Source: Sinorhizobium sp. RAC02
GTDB taxonomy: Bacteria > Pseudomonadota > Alphaproteobacteria > Rhizobiales > Rhizobiaceae
Direction: 5' to 3'
DNA: 64,000 bases
Assembly: GCF_001713395.1 (NCBI RefSeq)
Contig: NZ_CP016450.1
Location: 2,924,001-2,988,000, forward strand
Part shown: in pieces, positions 47,784 to 55,758 of the stretch
How the letters are laid out: every line of letters begins with the position of its first letter
Numbering within the stretch: the stretch's first letter is position 1
Translations under genes and position numbers: made by a program
The notes under the pieces: model-generated
The model's input: only the letters and a program-made list of their open reading frames with translations
Database searches by the model: none
What the model was told of the DNA's origin: nothing

Positions 47784-48542
47784 ATGGCGCTTCTTCACAA
47801 AAAGACCTGCATCATCACGGGCGGCGCCGGCAGTATCGGCCTCGCCACCGCCCGGCTCTTCCTCGCCGAGGGCGCCAATGTCGTGCTCGTCGACCAGGAC
47901 CGTGCCGGCCTGGAACGCGCCGCGGCCACCCTGCCGCAGGACCGGGTAGCGCTTGCCGTGGCGGATGTCACGGACGCGGCCTCCACCAGGACCTATGTCG
48001 ACCTTGCCGTTGCCCGGTTCGGCGGCATCGACGTGCTGTTTTCCAATGCCGGCATCTTCGGCATCGTGGCGCCCATCGCCGACTATCCGCTCGAACTCTT
48101 CGACAAGGTGCAGGCCGTGCATGTCCGTGGCGCGTTTCTTGCCGCCCAGTGCGCCGTCCCCCACATGCGAAGCGGCGGCAGCATCGTCATCACGTCCAGC
48201 GTGGCGGCGACGCGCGGCGATGCGGGCGTCTATGCCTATATCACCGCCAAGCACGCCCAGACCGGCCTGATGCGCTGCCTTGCCAAGGAACTCGCGCCGC
48301 GCGGCATCCGCGTCAACACCGTCAATCCCGGCCCCGTTGACAACGGTTTCCAGCTTGCCGTGGAACAGGGCCTGGGAGCCGCGATCGGCGCGGATGGAAC
48401 GGAGTTCTTCAACAGGCTCATCCCCATGGACCGCCATGCCAGCCCCGACGAAGTCGCCCGCGCGGTGCTCTACCTCGCCTCCGATCAGGCGAGTTTCGTC
48501 ACCGGCACGATGCTGATGGTCGACGGCGGCATGAGCATCTAG
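47784..48542 (+). CDS. short-chain dehydrogenase/reductase
   Basis: This 252-residue classical SDR has the cofactor motif TGGAGSIG near residue 13, the NAG motif SNAGIFG, the catalytic Ser in ITSSVAAT, and the Y152-x-x-x-K156 pair in YAYITAKHA. The C-terminal MLMVDGGMSI is standard. It lies three bases after the aldehyde dehydrogenase and shares its operon; the substrate is unknown. Confidence 0.9.
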   Translation: MALLHKKTCIITGGAGSIGLATARLFLAEGANVVLVDQDRAGLERAAATLPQDRVALAVADVTDAASTRTYVDLAVARFGGIDVLFSNAGIFGIVAPIADYPLELFDKVQAVHVRGAFLAAQCAVPHMRSGGSIVITSSVAATRGDAGVYAYITAKHAQTGLMRCLAKELAPRGIRVNTVNPGPVDNGFQLAVEQGLGAAIGADGTEFFNRLIPMDRHASPDEVARAVLYLASDQASFVTGTMLMVDGGMSI

Positions 48543-48553
48543 GACACGAAACC

Positions 48554-48590
48554 TTGTCATTGGAAAAATATATGCTACATTCTTTCCAGT
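48554..48590 (+). promoter_or_regulatory. promoter and autoregulatory dyad of the Xre/RES pair
   Basis: TTGTCA and TACATT are 16 bases apart, just upstream of the antitoxin gene. The near-perfect inverted repeat ATTGGAAA (48559-48566) and TTTCCAGT (48583-48590) brackets this promoter. Binding by the antitoxin would block it, as expected for toxin-antitoxin autorepression. Confidence 0.6.
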
Positions 48591-48605
48591 GAAAGGATTT
48601 CGACC

Positions 48606-48983
48606 ATGCAACGCAACCCCATTCCACAGACCAATGCAGAAGGCTCGGTGCTCACCAAGGCGGCTGTCGGTGCGGCGGATCGGCTGGGGCTGACCGCGCG
48701 CATCCTCTCCGGCGTCATCGGCGTTTCGGAGGCGACGGTGTCGCGGCTGAAGCGGCAGGATGTGCTGCTGGAGCGCGGTACGAAACCCTTCGAACTCGCC
48801 GTGCTGCTGGTGCGCCTCTTCCGCTCGCTCGACGCCATTACCGGCGGCGACGAGACCGTCGCCCGCGCCTGGATGACGGCAGAGAACACCGCGCTCGGCG
48901 CGCGCCCCGTCGACCGTATCGTCTCCATTTCAGGCCTCATCGATGTCCTTGCCTACCTGGACGCCCGCCGCGCTCTCGTCTGA
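48606..48983 (+). CDS. Xre/MbcA/ParS-type antitoxin (DUF2384)
   Basis: This 125-residue antitoxin has an N-terminal helix-turn-helix (GLTARILSGVIGVSEATVSRLKRQ) and a C-terminal toxin-binding helical domain (VARAWMTAENTALGARPVDRIVSISGLIDVLAYLDARR). It should neutralise the RES toxin encoded immediately downstream and repress the operon. The two genes overlap by 41 bases. Confidence 0.92.
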   Translation: MQRNPIPQTNAEGSVLTKAAVGAADRLGLTARILSGVIGVSEATVSRLKRQDVLLERGTKPFELAVLLVRLFRSLDAITGGDETVARAWMTAENTALGARPVDRIVSISGLIDVLAYLDARRALV

Positions 48984-49701
48984 GGCGCGGCCCTTTGCGG
49001 GCCACGTCTGGCGGTTCGTCGAGGCACAGCACCGCGTCTCGACGCTGAAACTCGTCGATACGCTGGACGAGCAGGCACTGCTGGAAGACATTCTGGAGGA
49101 GAGCAAGCCGGTGCTGCCGCCGGAATGTGCCGGCCTCGACTATCTGCTCGCCACACCCTTCCGCTACGGCGCGGTCTATCCGCACGGCTCGCGCTTCCGC
49201 CGCGCCGGGCGCACGCTCGGTGTCTACTATGCCGCCCTGTCGGTGGAGACGGCGCTCGCCGAAATGGCCTTTTACCGGCTGCTGTTCTTCGCCGAATCGC
49301 CCGCAACGCCGCTGCCGGGCAATGCCGCCGACTACACCGCCTTCTCCGTCGCCATTCGCACGGACGCGGCAATCGACCTGACCGTCCCGCCACTCGACCG
49401 CGACCTCACCCTCTGGACGCACCCGACCGATTACGCCGCCTGTCAGTCATTGGCCGATGGCGCAAGGACGGCGGATGTCTCCGCCATCCTCTACCGCTCG
49501 GTGCGTGACCCGGGTGCCGGCACGAACATGGCGCTGTTGACCGCGACGGCCTTTGCCGCCCCCAAACCGGTGGAGCGCCAGACCTGGCGCATCCGGCTGT
49601 CGGCGCTCGGCGTGCAGGCTTTGTGCGACCACCCGCCGCGCCGCATCGGCTTTTCCCGTGAGGATTTTCGCGCCGATCCGCGCATCCTCTCACGCGGATA
49701 A
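48943..49701 (+). CDS. RES-domain toxin (NAD+ phosphorylase family)
   Basis: This 252-residue RES protein depletes NAD+ in known systems. The conserved RES features are present: HVWRFVEAQHR near the start, the YGAVYPHGSRFRRAGR segment with Arg and Tyr, ALSVETALAEMAFYR with the active-site Glu, and a late Ser region. It has an extended N-terminal part compared with minimal RES proteins. Paired with the Xre antitoxin; converges with the ABC-F gene with a 12-base overlap. Confidence 0.9.
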   Translation: MSLPTWTPAALSSEARPFAGHVWRFVEAQHRVSTLKLVDTLDEQALLEDILEESKPVLPPECAGLDYLLATPFRYGAVYPHGSRFRRAGRTLGVYYAALSVETALAEMAFYRLLFFAESPATPLPGNAADYTAFSVAIRTDAAIDLTVPPLDRDLTLWTHPTDYAACQSLADGARTADVSAILYRSVRDPGAGTNMALLTATAFAAPKPVERQTWRIRLSALGVQALCDHPPRRIGFSREDFRADPRILSRG

Positions 49702-51216
49702 AGCAGCTTCGGCGAAAAAGTCCTCCGGGCCGTCCACCTCGACAAGCCGCCGCTTCTCGATCACCCAGAAGCGGTTTGCCACCGCCCGCACGAAGGCACG
49801 GTCGTGCGAGACGAAGAGGCAGCTTGCCTCGCTTCCCGTCAGTTCCCGTTCCAGCGCTTCCTGCCCCTCGATGTCGAGATGGTTGGTCGGCTCGTCGAGC
49901 AGGTAGAAATTCGGGTTGGTGAGCCGCAGCACCAGCATGCCGAGCCGCGCCTTCTGCCCGCCGGAGAGCTGCCCCACGGGTCGCGCCTGCATCTCGATCG
50001 ACAGGCCGGCGCCCGCCAGCAGGCTGCGCGCCCGCTGGTCGCCCACGTCGAAGCGGTGGATGATCGTGCCGTGCGGCGTCTCCGTGTCGGAGAGATCGGA
50101 AAGCGCCTGGTCGCCATAGCCGAGCACCAGCGATGGCGTCGCCTTGATGCCCTGAAGGCTTGCCCCCGCCGCCTCGATCGCCCGACGCAACTGGCCGACC
50201 AGCCGTGTCTTGCCGGCGCCGTTCAGCCCGAGCAGCACGATGCGGTCGCCCTGGCAGATGAATTTCTGGCCCGTGCGGAAGAGAGGCGTGCCATCCGGCG
50301 TTTCGACCGCCGCATCCTCCAGCGTCAGCAGCACCTTGGCATGGGTGCCGCGGTTGACGAGACGGATCGCACCGGCGGAACGCTCCAGATGGGCCGGCTT
50401 TGCCCCATCCTCGATCTTCTCCGCCCGCTGCTTCAGCTGCTTGGTCTTCACCACCAGCAGGTCGCTGCCGGAATTGATGCCGATATTGTTGAGCTTTGCC
50501 GCCTGCTGGCGAAGCTGCTGCGCCGTCTTCATGTCGCGCTCGTAGCGCCGCCCCTCGGCCGCATCCATCTCGTCCAGCGCCGCCCGGGCCTCGGAATAGG
50601 GCAGAGCAAACAGCGGCGACCGCTCGGGACGCAGGAACAGCGTGCGGTTGGTCACGGCATCGAGGAAGGCGCGGTCATGGCTGGAGATGATGACCGGCAT
50701 GTCGCGCGGCAGCGTCGCGAGCCAGGTCTCCAGCAGGGCGATCTTCGAGAGGTCGAGATGGTTCGTCGGCTCGTCGAGCAGCAGCAGGTCCGGTTCGCCG
50801 ACGCGCACGCGGGCAACAAGGGCGATGCGCTGCCAGCCGCCGCTCAAGGCATCGAGCCGGCGCTCCCGCAGCGCTTCCGGCACCTCCAGCTCCTCCAGCG
50901 TCACATCGGCGCGCCAGCCCTCGCTCTCCTGCTGCTCGGGCGAAAGCGCGCCCAGCACGGCGTCGCGGAAGGTGAGCGTTTCGAGCCCGGCAGGCAGGTT
51001 CTGCTCCATATGACCGACGGTGAGGCCGCGCGCGCGGGTAATCTCGCCGGTCGTCGGCTCGAACTCGCCGGTGATGCATTTCAGCAGGGTCGACTTGCCA
51101 CGCCCGTTGGCAGCAACGAGACCGATCCGGTCGCCGGCAGCGACGGAGAGGCTGAGATTGGCAAAGAGGGTGGTGGACAGCGTGACGCCGAGCGCGCGGA
51201 TATTGAGAAGCGACAT
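49690..51216 (-). CDS. ABC-F family ATP-binding protein
   Basis: This 508-residue protein has two ABC domains joined by a charged linker and no membrane part. First Walker A is AANGRGKST, and signature region LSGGWQRIALVARV. The second half has GLNGAGKTR and LSGGQKARLGMLVL. Both Walker B motifs (LLLLDEPTNHLD, YLLDEPTNHLD) are intact. ABC-F proteins act on ribosomes; this one could be a translation factor or antibiotic protection type, which sequence alone does not settle. Confidence 0.9.
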   Translation of the reverse strand: MSLLNIRALGVTLSTTLFANLSLSVAAGDRIGLVAANGRGKSTLLKCITGEFEPTTGEITRARGLTVGHMEQNLPAGLETLTFRDAVLGALSPEQQESEGWRADVTLEELEVPEALRERRLDALSGGWQRIALVARVRVGEPDLLLLDEPTNHLDLSKIALLETWLATLPRDMPVIISSHDRAFLDAVTNRTLFLRPERSPLFALPYSEARAALDEMDAAEGRRYERDMKTAQQLRQQAAKLNNIGINSGSDLLVVKTKQLKQRAEKIEDGAKPAHLERSAGAIRLVNRGTHAKVLLTLEDAAVETPDGTPLFRTGQKFICQGDRIVLLGLNGAGKTRLVGQLRRAIEAAGASLQGIKATPSLVLGYGDQALSDLSDTETPHGTIIHRFDVGDQRARSLLAGAGLSIEMQARPVGQLSGGQKARLGMLVLRLTNPNFYLLDEPTNHLDIEGQEALERELTGSEASCLFVSHDRAFVRAVANRFWVIEKRRLVEVDGPEDFFAEAALSA

Positions 51217-51369
51217 GGGAATTCTCTGGTCTTTCAGGACCCCCGCGGCGCGGCATCAGCCGTCAGTCACGCGAAAAGGCCCGATGAAATCTGATGCGGC
51301 AGCACACCTGAAGGCACGTCAGCGCATCGCCGGGAAGGGCAGACCAGAAGAAAGCGTTCGTTCCGATCA

Positions 51370-51393
51370 GCCCTGCAAACGCATTTGCAGGGC
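51370..51393. repeat. perfect inverted repeat GCCCTGCAAA / TTTGCAGGGC
   Basis: Ten-base arms around a CGCA loop are perfectly complementary. No T-run follows on either strand, so it is unlikely to be a simple terminator. It could be an operator for a dimeric repressor or part of a structured RNA. The position is about 155 bases upstream of the ABC-F start. Confidence 0.5.
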
Positions 51394-51525
51394 AAAATCA
51401 GGGCCATGCGTACGATGTGGCAGGAAGTCGGTCTTCACGCGCAGCCCCTCTCTTTCGTGTTGCGAACGAGACAACGGGTACCATCGGGCGGCGGCATTTG
51501 CAACCGGGCCGGTTATCACCACGTC

Positions 51526-51559
51526 AAAAGGCCCGGATGCAGGGGACATCCGGGCTTTT
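51526..51559 (-). terminator. terminator of the small secreted protein gene (possibly bidirectional)
   Basis: GCCCGGATG and CATCCGGGC form a nine-base-pair stem around a seven-base loop, flanked by CAAAAG on the left and CTTTTG on the right. On the minus strand the stem is followed by CTTTTG. It lies about 24 bases after the small gene stop. Confidence 0.8.
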
Positions 51560-51582
51560 GGGGAGGTCAGCGACGATACGGC

Positions 51583-51759
51583 TTATTTGCAGACCTTGAT
51601 CCGCTTGATGACGACATTGCCATAGTAGTCGTAGGCCTTGACCTTCTTGATGAAGCAGTACGGCTCGTAGCCGTAGCTGTAATAGCCGGCCTGCGAGGGA
51701 GCGGCGAAGGACACGGCGGCGACGAGGGCAACGGTGGCGGAAACGATGAACTTGCGCAT
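51583..51759 (-). CDS. small secreted hypothetical protein (58 aa)
   Basis: This 58-residue protein starts MRKFIVSATVALVAAVSFA, a clear signal peptide with likely cleavage after PSQA. The mature part is about 34 residues, rich in tyrosine, lysine and valine (GYYSYGYEPYCFIKKVK and IKRIKVCK) with two cysteines. The start has a strong AGGAGAG ribosome site, and a terminator follows, so it is a real single-gene unit. Function unknown; similar small proteins occur in rhizobia. Confidence 0.75.
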   Translation of the reverse strand: MRKFIVSATVALVAAVSFAAPSQAGYYSYGYEPYCFIKKVKAYDYYGNVVIKRIKVCK

Positions 51760-51864
51760 GGGGTCTCTCCTGATCTCTGGTTGGGGATGAGCCTCTCTCA
51801 TCCAGTGATCAGACTTTCCCACATTGCCCCGCAACGCGCTGTTCCGCATGGAACACGCGAAAAA

Positions 51865-52398
51865 CTATCGGAACAGCCGCTCCACATAGTCCCGCCCGAG
51901 CCCGACCTTCTCGTAGTGGTCGCGACAGAGCGCGATGTAGTTGTGCACGTCGAAGAAACCGTCCGGCTCGCCCCTCTCGTCGAGCCAGATCAGCGGCCCC
52001 GTCACCTGGAAGAACACCTTCATCGGCTGCTCATGCTCATAGGCGACGAGCGTGTGGCCCTCGCCCGGCGTCTCGTAGACGAAATCGCCGGCCGTTGCCG
52101 TCCAGTCGTGCTCCAGGTAACCCCACTTGCCGGAGATCGTGTAGGCGAAGACCTCGTGCGGATGGTAGTGGCGGTTCACCAGCCCGGCCTTCTTGGCCAT
52201 CAGGATGTCGCACCACTTGTTTTGCGTCGGCGAAATCCACAGCGGGCGCGACGAGACGGTTTCGGTGAAGGGCACGTAATAGCGCTCGTCTTCGGTCGGC
52301 GCGTTCTGCAGGTAGACTTCCGGCAGGGCATCCGGCTGAAACACCTTGTCGATCGGCTTCAGGTCCTTCCAGAATTCATGGGTCGCCAGTTCGGGCAT
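51865..52398 (-). CDS. cupin protein of the 2,4'-dihydroxyacetophenone dioxygenase family
   Basis: This 177-residue cupin has the metal site residues H77-Y-H79-P-H81-E82 in NRHYHPHEVFAYTISG and H115 in GEGHTLV. Relatives cleave the side-chain C-C bond of 2,4'-dihydroxyacetophenone using iron and oxygen. The start has a perfect AAGGAGG site. It lies 25 bases after a thiamine-diphosphate enzyme gene, forming a two-gene unit behind a PcaQ-type promoter. The true substrate is unknown; an aromatic ketone or aldehyde-like compound fits the context. Confidence 0.8.
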   Translation of the reverse strand: MPELATHEFWKDLKPIDKVFQPDALPEVYLQNAPTEDERYYVPFTETVSSRPLWISPTQNKWCDILMAKKAGLVNRHYHPHEVFAYTISGKWGYLEHDWTATAGDFVYETPGEGHTLVAYEHEQPMKVFFQVTGPLIWLDERGEPDGFFDVHNYIALCRDHYEKVGLGRDYVERLFR

Positions 52399-52423
52399 GG
52401 TTTCCTCCTTGCATGGGTCTGGT

Positions 52424-54151
52424 TCAGGCGCGGACCTGCACGTCGATGAGCGCCAGCGTCCGTTTCGTCTCGATATGCTCGAGCGCCTCCGCAATGGCGC
52501 CGGCCAGCGCCGCACCGTCGGTCACGCGGCGGGCATAGGCCCGGCTTGCCTCCGCGACCTTGACGAAATCCGGCACCGGCGACAGTGCGGTCAGCGGCAT
52601 GCGGTTGGTCTTTGCCGCATAGCCGTCCGGATAGAGGCCCAGCACCGACTGGCGCACCGCCCCCCATTCCGCATTGTTGACGATGAGGACGAGGATCGGC
52701 AGGTCGAGGGCTTCGGCAATCTGGTGGCAGGCGACGGGATTGGCGAACATGTAGGAACCGTCGCCCATGGTGGCGACGACGAGCCGGTCGCGCCGCGCGA
52801 GCTGCATGCCGAGCGCTGCCGGAAAACACCAGCCGAGTCCGCCGGAATGCGGCTCCTGATACCAGGCCTGGTGATGGGCGAGTGTCATCGGCGCCATGGG
52901 GCAGCCGAGTTCCGACAGCACCGTCGCATCCCGCCCGGCCAAAGCCTCCGACAGTGTCAGCGAGACAAAATCCTTCGTCATCGGTGTGCCGTTGCCGCGC
53001 CGTGCCGTTTCAAGCACGCCGGCACGAGCCGCCCGATTGCGCGCCGCGACCTCCCGGGCGTTCCGCTCGGCCTTCGCCCGATGGATGGGCAGCAGCAGAT
53101 CCATCGCCGCCTTCAACGCGAGAAGGCCCGCATCGACATCGCAGGCAAGTGTTACGTCCGAGCGGAAATAGCGCACCGGCTGGCGCTGGTAGAGCGGGTC
53201 CTGCGCGAGCTGGATGACCTTGCAACCGGGTTTGAGCGGATGTGCATCCGGCGACCAGGGCGCGAGCGCGTCGAGCACCAGAACCACATCCGCCTTGTCG
53301 AGCAGCGGCTTGGGATCGGCCTGCGCCGCCATCGGATGGTCCGTCGCGATAGCAAGCTGCACCGCCCAGTACTGGCAGACCGGAATGCCCCACGCCTCGG
53401 CAAGTGCTGCCAGCGCGGCAAACCCTTCGGCCGAGCCCGCACCGCGCTGCGCAAAGATCACCGGGTTTTCCGCTTCCGCCAGCAGCCGCGCCGCTGTCTC
53501 GATGTCCTTCGGTGACGGCACGAAGATTGCCGGCGCCATCGTGGCCGGCGCGTCCAGCCCCTCCGTCGGGCAAGGCTGGCACAGCACCTCGCGCGGCAGG
53601 CTCATATAGACCGGCCCGCGCGGCGTGGAGCAGGCGATGGCATAGGCGCGATCGACCATCTGCGGGATATGCTCGGGTACGCGCAATTCGTCGTCCCACT
53701 TGCAGGCCTCTCGCACCAGCGCCGCCTGGTCGCGCATTTCCTGTCCCCAGCCGATCGGCACGGTGCGCGACCCCTTGCGCCCGCGTTCGGTGACGGGCGT
53801 GCGGCCGGAGAAGAGCAGGACCGGGATATGCTCCATGGCGGCGTTGATCGCGCCGATCGCGCAATTGGCAAGGCCGACATTGGTGTGCGCCATCACCGCC
53901 TGGGCGCGGCCGGTCGCCAGATAATAGCCGTGCGCCATGCCCATGGCCGCCCCCTCGTGCGGCATGACGAGCGCCTGCGGCAGCGCGATACCCTTGGCTT
54001 CGGCCTCGGCAAGCCCTTCGATGATCGGCGGAAAATCCGTGCCGGAATTGGCAAAGATATAGTCGACCCCGACGGCCTTCAGCCGGGCGAGCAGCGCGCC
54101 GCCCGCCGTCATCACCGGCGTTGCGGCGGGATCGCTTTCGTGCCTGCCCAT
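52424..54151 (-). CDS. thiamine-diphosphate-dependent enzyme (acetolactate synthase/benzoylformate decarboxylase-like)
   Basis: This is a 575-residue enzyme with the three-domain thiamine-diphosphate architecture. The cofactor-activating glutamate is E66 in MPHEGAAMGMAHGYY. The cofactor-binding GDG...NN motif is GDGSYMFAN at 463-471 with N492-N493. The central FAD-like or nucleotide domain lies in between. The family splits into synthases and decarboxylases, and the motif set does not decide which. It shares a promoter layout with the pca operon and is coupled with a cupin dioxygenase-like gene, suggesting an aromatic-acid side route. ATG 54151 is chosen because of GGGGAGG upstream; a start 48 bases earlier is possible. 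Confidence 0.85.
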   Translation of the reverse strand: MGRHESDPAATPVMTAGGALLARLKAVGVDYIFANSGTDFPPIIEGLAEAEAKGIALPQALVMPHEGAAMGMAHGYYLATGRAQAVMAHTNVGLANCAIGAINAAMEHIPVLLFSGRTPVTERGRKGSRTVPIGWGQEMRDQAALVREACKWDDELRVPEHIPQMVDRAYAIACSTPRGPVYMSLPREVLCQPCPTEGLDAPATMAPAIFVPSPKDIETAARLLAEAENPVIFAQRGAGSAEGFAALAALAEAWGIPVCQYWAVQLAIATDHPMAAQADPKPLLDKADVVLVLDALAPWSPDAHPLKPGCKVIQLAQDPLYQRQPVRYFRSDVTLACDVDAGLLALKAAMDLLLPIHRAKAERNAREVAARNRAARAGVLETARRGNGTPMTKDFVSLTLSEALAGRDATVLSELGCPMAPMTLAHHQAWYQEPHSGGLGWCFPAALGMQLARRDRLVVATMGDGSYMFANPVACHQIAEALDLPILVLIVNNAEWGAVRQSVLGLYPDGYAAKTNRMPLTALSPVPDFVKVAEASRAYARRVTDGAALAGAIAEALEHIETKRTLALIDVQVRA

Positions 54152-54246
54152 CGGAACCTCCCCTTCGTCCGGACCCGTCGTCGCGTCCGGTCTCCTCAAA
54201 CCGGGACGCGACTGTCAGGCCGCACTCTGACAGGCGAGGCAGCGAT

Positions 54247-54288
54247 GTAAAATGAAATGCCGGCTCCGTTTCATAACGAAAGCCATAT
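54247..54288 (-). promoter_or_regulatory. PcaQ-type promoter of the thiamine enzyme/cupin pair
   Basis: On the minus strand this reads ATATGGCTTTC, then GTTATGAAA, with TCATTTTAC starting exactly 22 bases after the G of GTTA. The same layout and spacing occur before the transporter operon (59109-59150) and before pcaD (63055-63096). The right half-site GTTA and the downstream TCATTTTAC are kept, while the left half-site is degraded to ATA. I infer regulation by PcaQ. Confidence 0.6.
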
Positions 54289-54296
54289 GAATCCCA

Positions 54297-55019
54297 TCAG
54301 TGCAGGCCACCGACGCCGAGCAGGGTTTCGACCGTATGCGCATCGGCGGACAGCGCCTGCGGCGTGCCCGTCCAGGCGATCCGGCCGCGCTCGAGGATGA
54401 TCACCTCGTCGGCGAAATCAAGCGCGCTCTGGATGCGCTGTTCGACGAGCAGGATGGTCATTTCGCCCGAGGCGGCGAGCGTGCCGAAGGCAGCCATCAG
54501 TTCCTCGCAGATGACCGGCGCGAGGCCCTCCAGCGGTTCGTCGAGCAGCAGCACGGAGGGCTGGCCGAGAATGGTGCGCGCCGTCGTCAGCATCTGCTGC
54601 TCGCCGCCGGACAGTTGCGAGCCGAGGTTCTTCCGCCGCTCCTTGAGGCGGGGAAACATCGCATAGGCTTCCTCGATCGCCGAGCGCGGCCGGGCCTTCA
54701 GGCCGACAAAGAGGTTTTCCTCGACGGTCAGCGTCGGGAAGACGTCGCGCGATTGCGGCACGTAGCCCAGCCCTTTCAGCGCACGCGACGAACTGTCGAT
54801 ACCCTCGATCGGCTGGCCGCCGAGGCGGATTTCGCCGCCGTAGCGCTTGGTTTGGCCGGCGAGCGTGGCAAAGAGCGTCGATTTTCCCATGCCGTTGCGA
54901 CCGAGTACCGCGAGCCTTCGGCCGGCGCCGGCGGAGAAGGAAATATCCTCCAGCACCCGCGTCGGGCCGTAGCCGGCGGACAGGCCTGAAATTTCAAGCG
55001 ACGCTGCGGGCATCGGCAT
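54297..55019 (-). CDS. LIV-type ABC transporter ATP-binding protein (LivF-like), aromatic acid uptake
   Basis: This 240-residue ATPase has Walker A GRNGMGKST, signature LSGGEQQMLTTARTIL and Walker B LLLDEPLEGLAP. It is the last gene of the transporter operon next to the pca genes and overlaps LivG-like by 26 bases. The assignment to protocatechuate or related acids is by context. Confidence 0.9.
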   Translation of the reverse strand: MPMPAASLEISGLSAGYGPTRVLEDISFSAGAGRRLAVLGRNGMGKSTLFATLAGQTKRYGGEIRLGGQPIEGIDSSSRALKGLGYVPQSRDVFPTLTVEENLFVGLKARPRSAIEEAYAMFPRLKERRKNLGSQLSGGEQQMLTTARTILGQPSVLLLDEPLEGLAPVICEELMAAFGTLAASGEMTILLVEQRIQSALDFADEVIILERGRIAWTGTPQALSADAHTVETLLGVGGLH

Positions 55020-55758
55020 AGCTCCCGAGATAGGCCTGGCGGACGCGGGCGTCCTTGGTGACGGCGTCCGGCGACCCGTCGAAAATGATCTCGCCCGCCG
55101 CCAGCACGATGACGCGCTTGGCGAAGCGGAAGACGAGATCCATGTCGTGTTCGATCATCAGCACGGCAAGATCGGCCGGCAGGTCGGCGATCGCCTGCTC
55201 GATGCGCGCCGTATCGCTCTGCGGCACGCCGGCGGCGGGCTCGTCGAGCAACAGCACCTTCGGCTTCAGGGCGAGCGCCAGCGCCAGTTCCAGCAGGCGC
55301 TGCTGGCCATAGGCGATTTCGCTGACGCGGTGGCGGGCGAGATGCGCTATGCCGAGTTTGGCCAGCAAGGCATGCGCTTCGTCCATGACGTCCGGCATCG
55401 CGCGATGGCTTGCAAACATGTGTCCCGAACGGCCTTCGCGCTGCAGGATGGCGAGCGCTACATGTTCCTCCGGCGTCATCTCGGAAAACAGCCGCGTCAC
55501 CTGGAAGGAACGCACGAGGCCGCGACGCACGCGCTCGGTCGGGCCGAGCCGCGTCACGTCCTGACCGCCGAGCATAACGCTTCCGGAATTCGGCAGGATG
55601 TTGCCGGTGACGAGGTTGACGAAGGTCGTCTTGCCGGCACCATTCGGGCCGATCAGCGCAACGCGGTCGCCCGGCGCCATCGAGAGCGAAACGTCGTTGG
55701 TGACGGCGAGACCGCCGAACATCTTTTTCAGGTTGCGGACGTCGAAGATCGCACTCAT
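54994..55758 (-). CDS. LIV-type ABC transporter ATP-binding protein (LivG-like)
   Basis: This 254-residue ATPase has Walker A GPNGAGKTT, the LivG-type signature region EIAYGQQRLLELALALAL and Walker B VLLLDEPAAGVPQ. ATG 55758 has a GGAGGAAGGG site and overlaps the LivM-like stop by four bases. Longer open frame upstream is in the LivM-like gene and is not used. Confidence 0.9.
   Translation of the reverse strand: MSAIFDVRNLKKMFGGLAVTNDVSLSMAPGDRVALIGPNGAGKTTFVNLVTGNILPNSGSVMLGGQDVTRLGPTERVRRGLVRSFQVTRLFSEMTPEEHVALAILQREGRSGHMFASHRAMPDVMDEAHALLAKLGIAHLARHRVSEIAYGQQRLLELALALALKPKVLLLDEPAAGVPQSDTARIEQAIADLPADLAVLMIEHDMDLVFRFAKRVIVLAAGEIIFDGSPDAVTKDARVRQAYLGSYADARSVA

Larger units (their letters stand above)
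51217..51582. other. intergenic region between ABC-F and the small secreted protein gene
   Basis: No gene is supported in this 366-base stretch. It holds the ABC-F upstream region, a perfect 10-base-pair hairpin at 51370-51393 without a T-run, and the terminator at 51526-51559. Short open frames in all directions look like noise. Confidence 0.55.

Noticed and set aside
45504..48611. 1035-codon open frame on the minus strand
   Set aside because: It lies antisense to the aldehyde dehydrogenase and SDR, which have clear motifs. Long stop-free antisense frames are expected in GC-rich codon-biased DNA, and the translation is Arg/Gly/Asp-rich with no family features.
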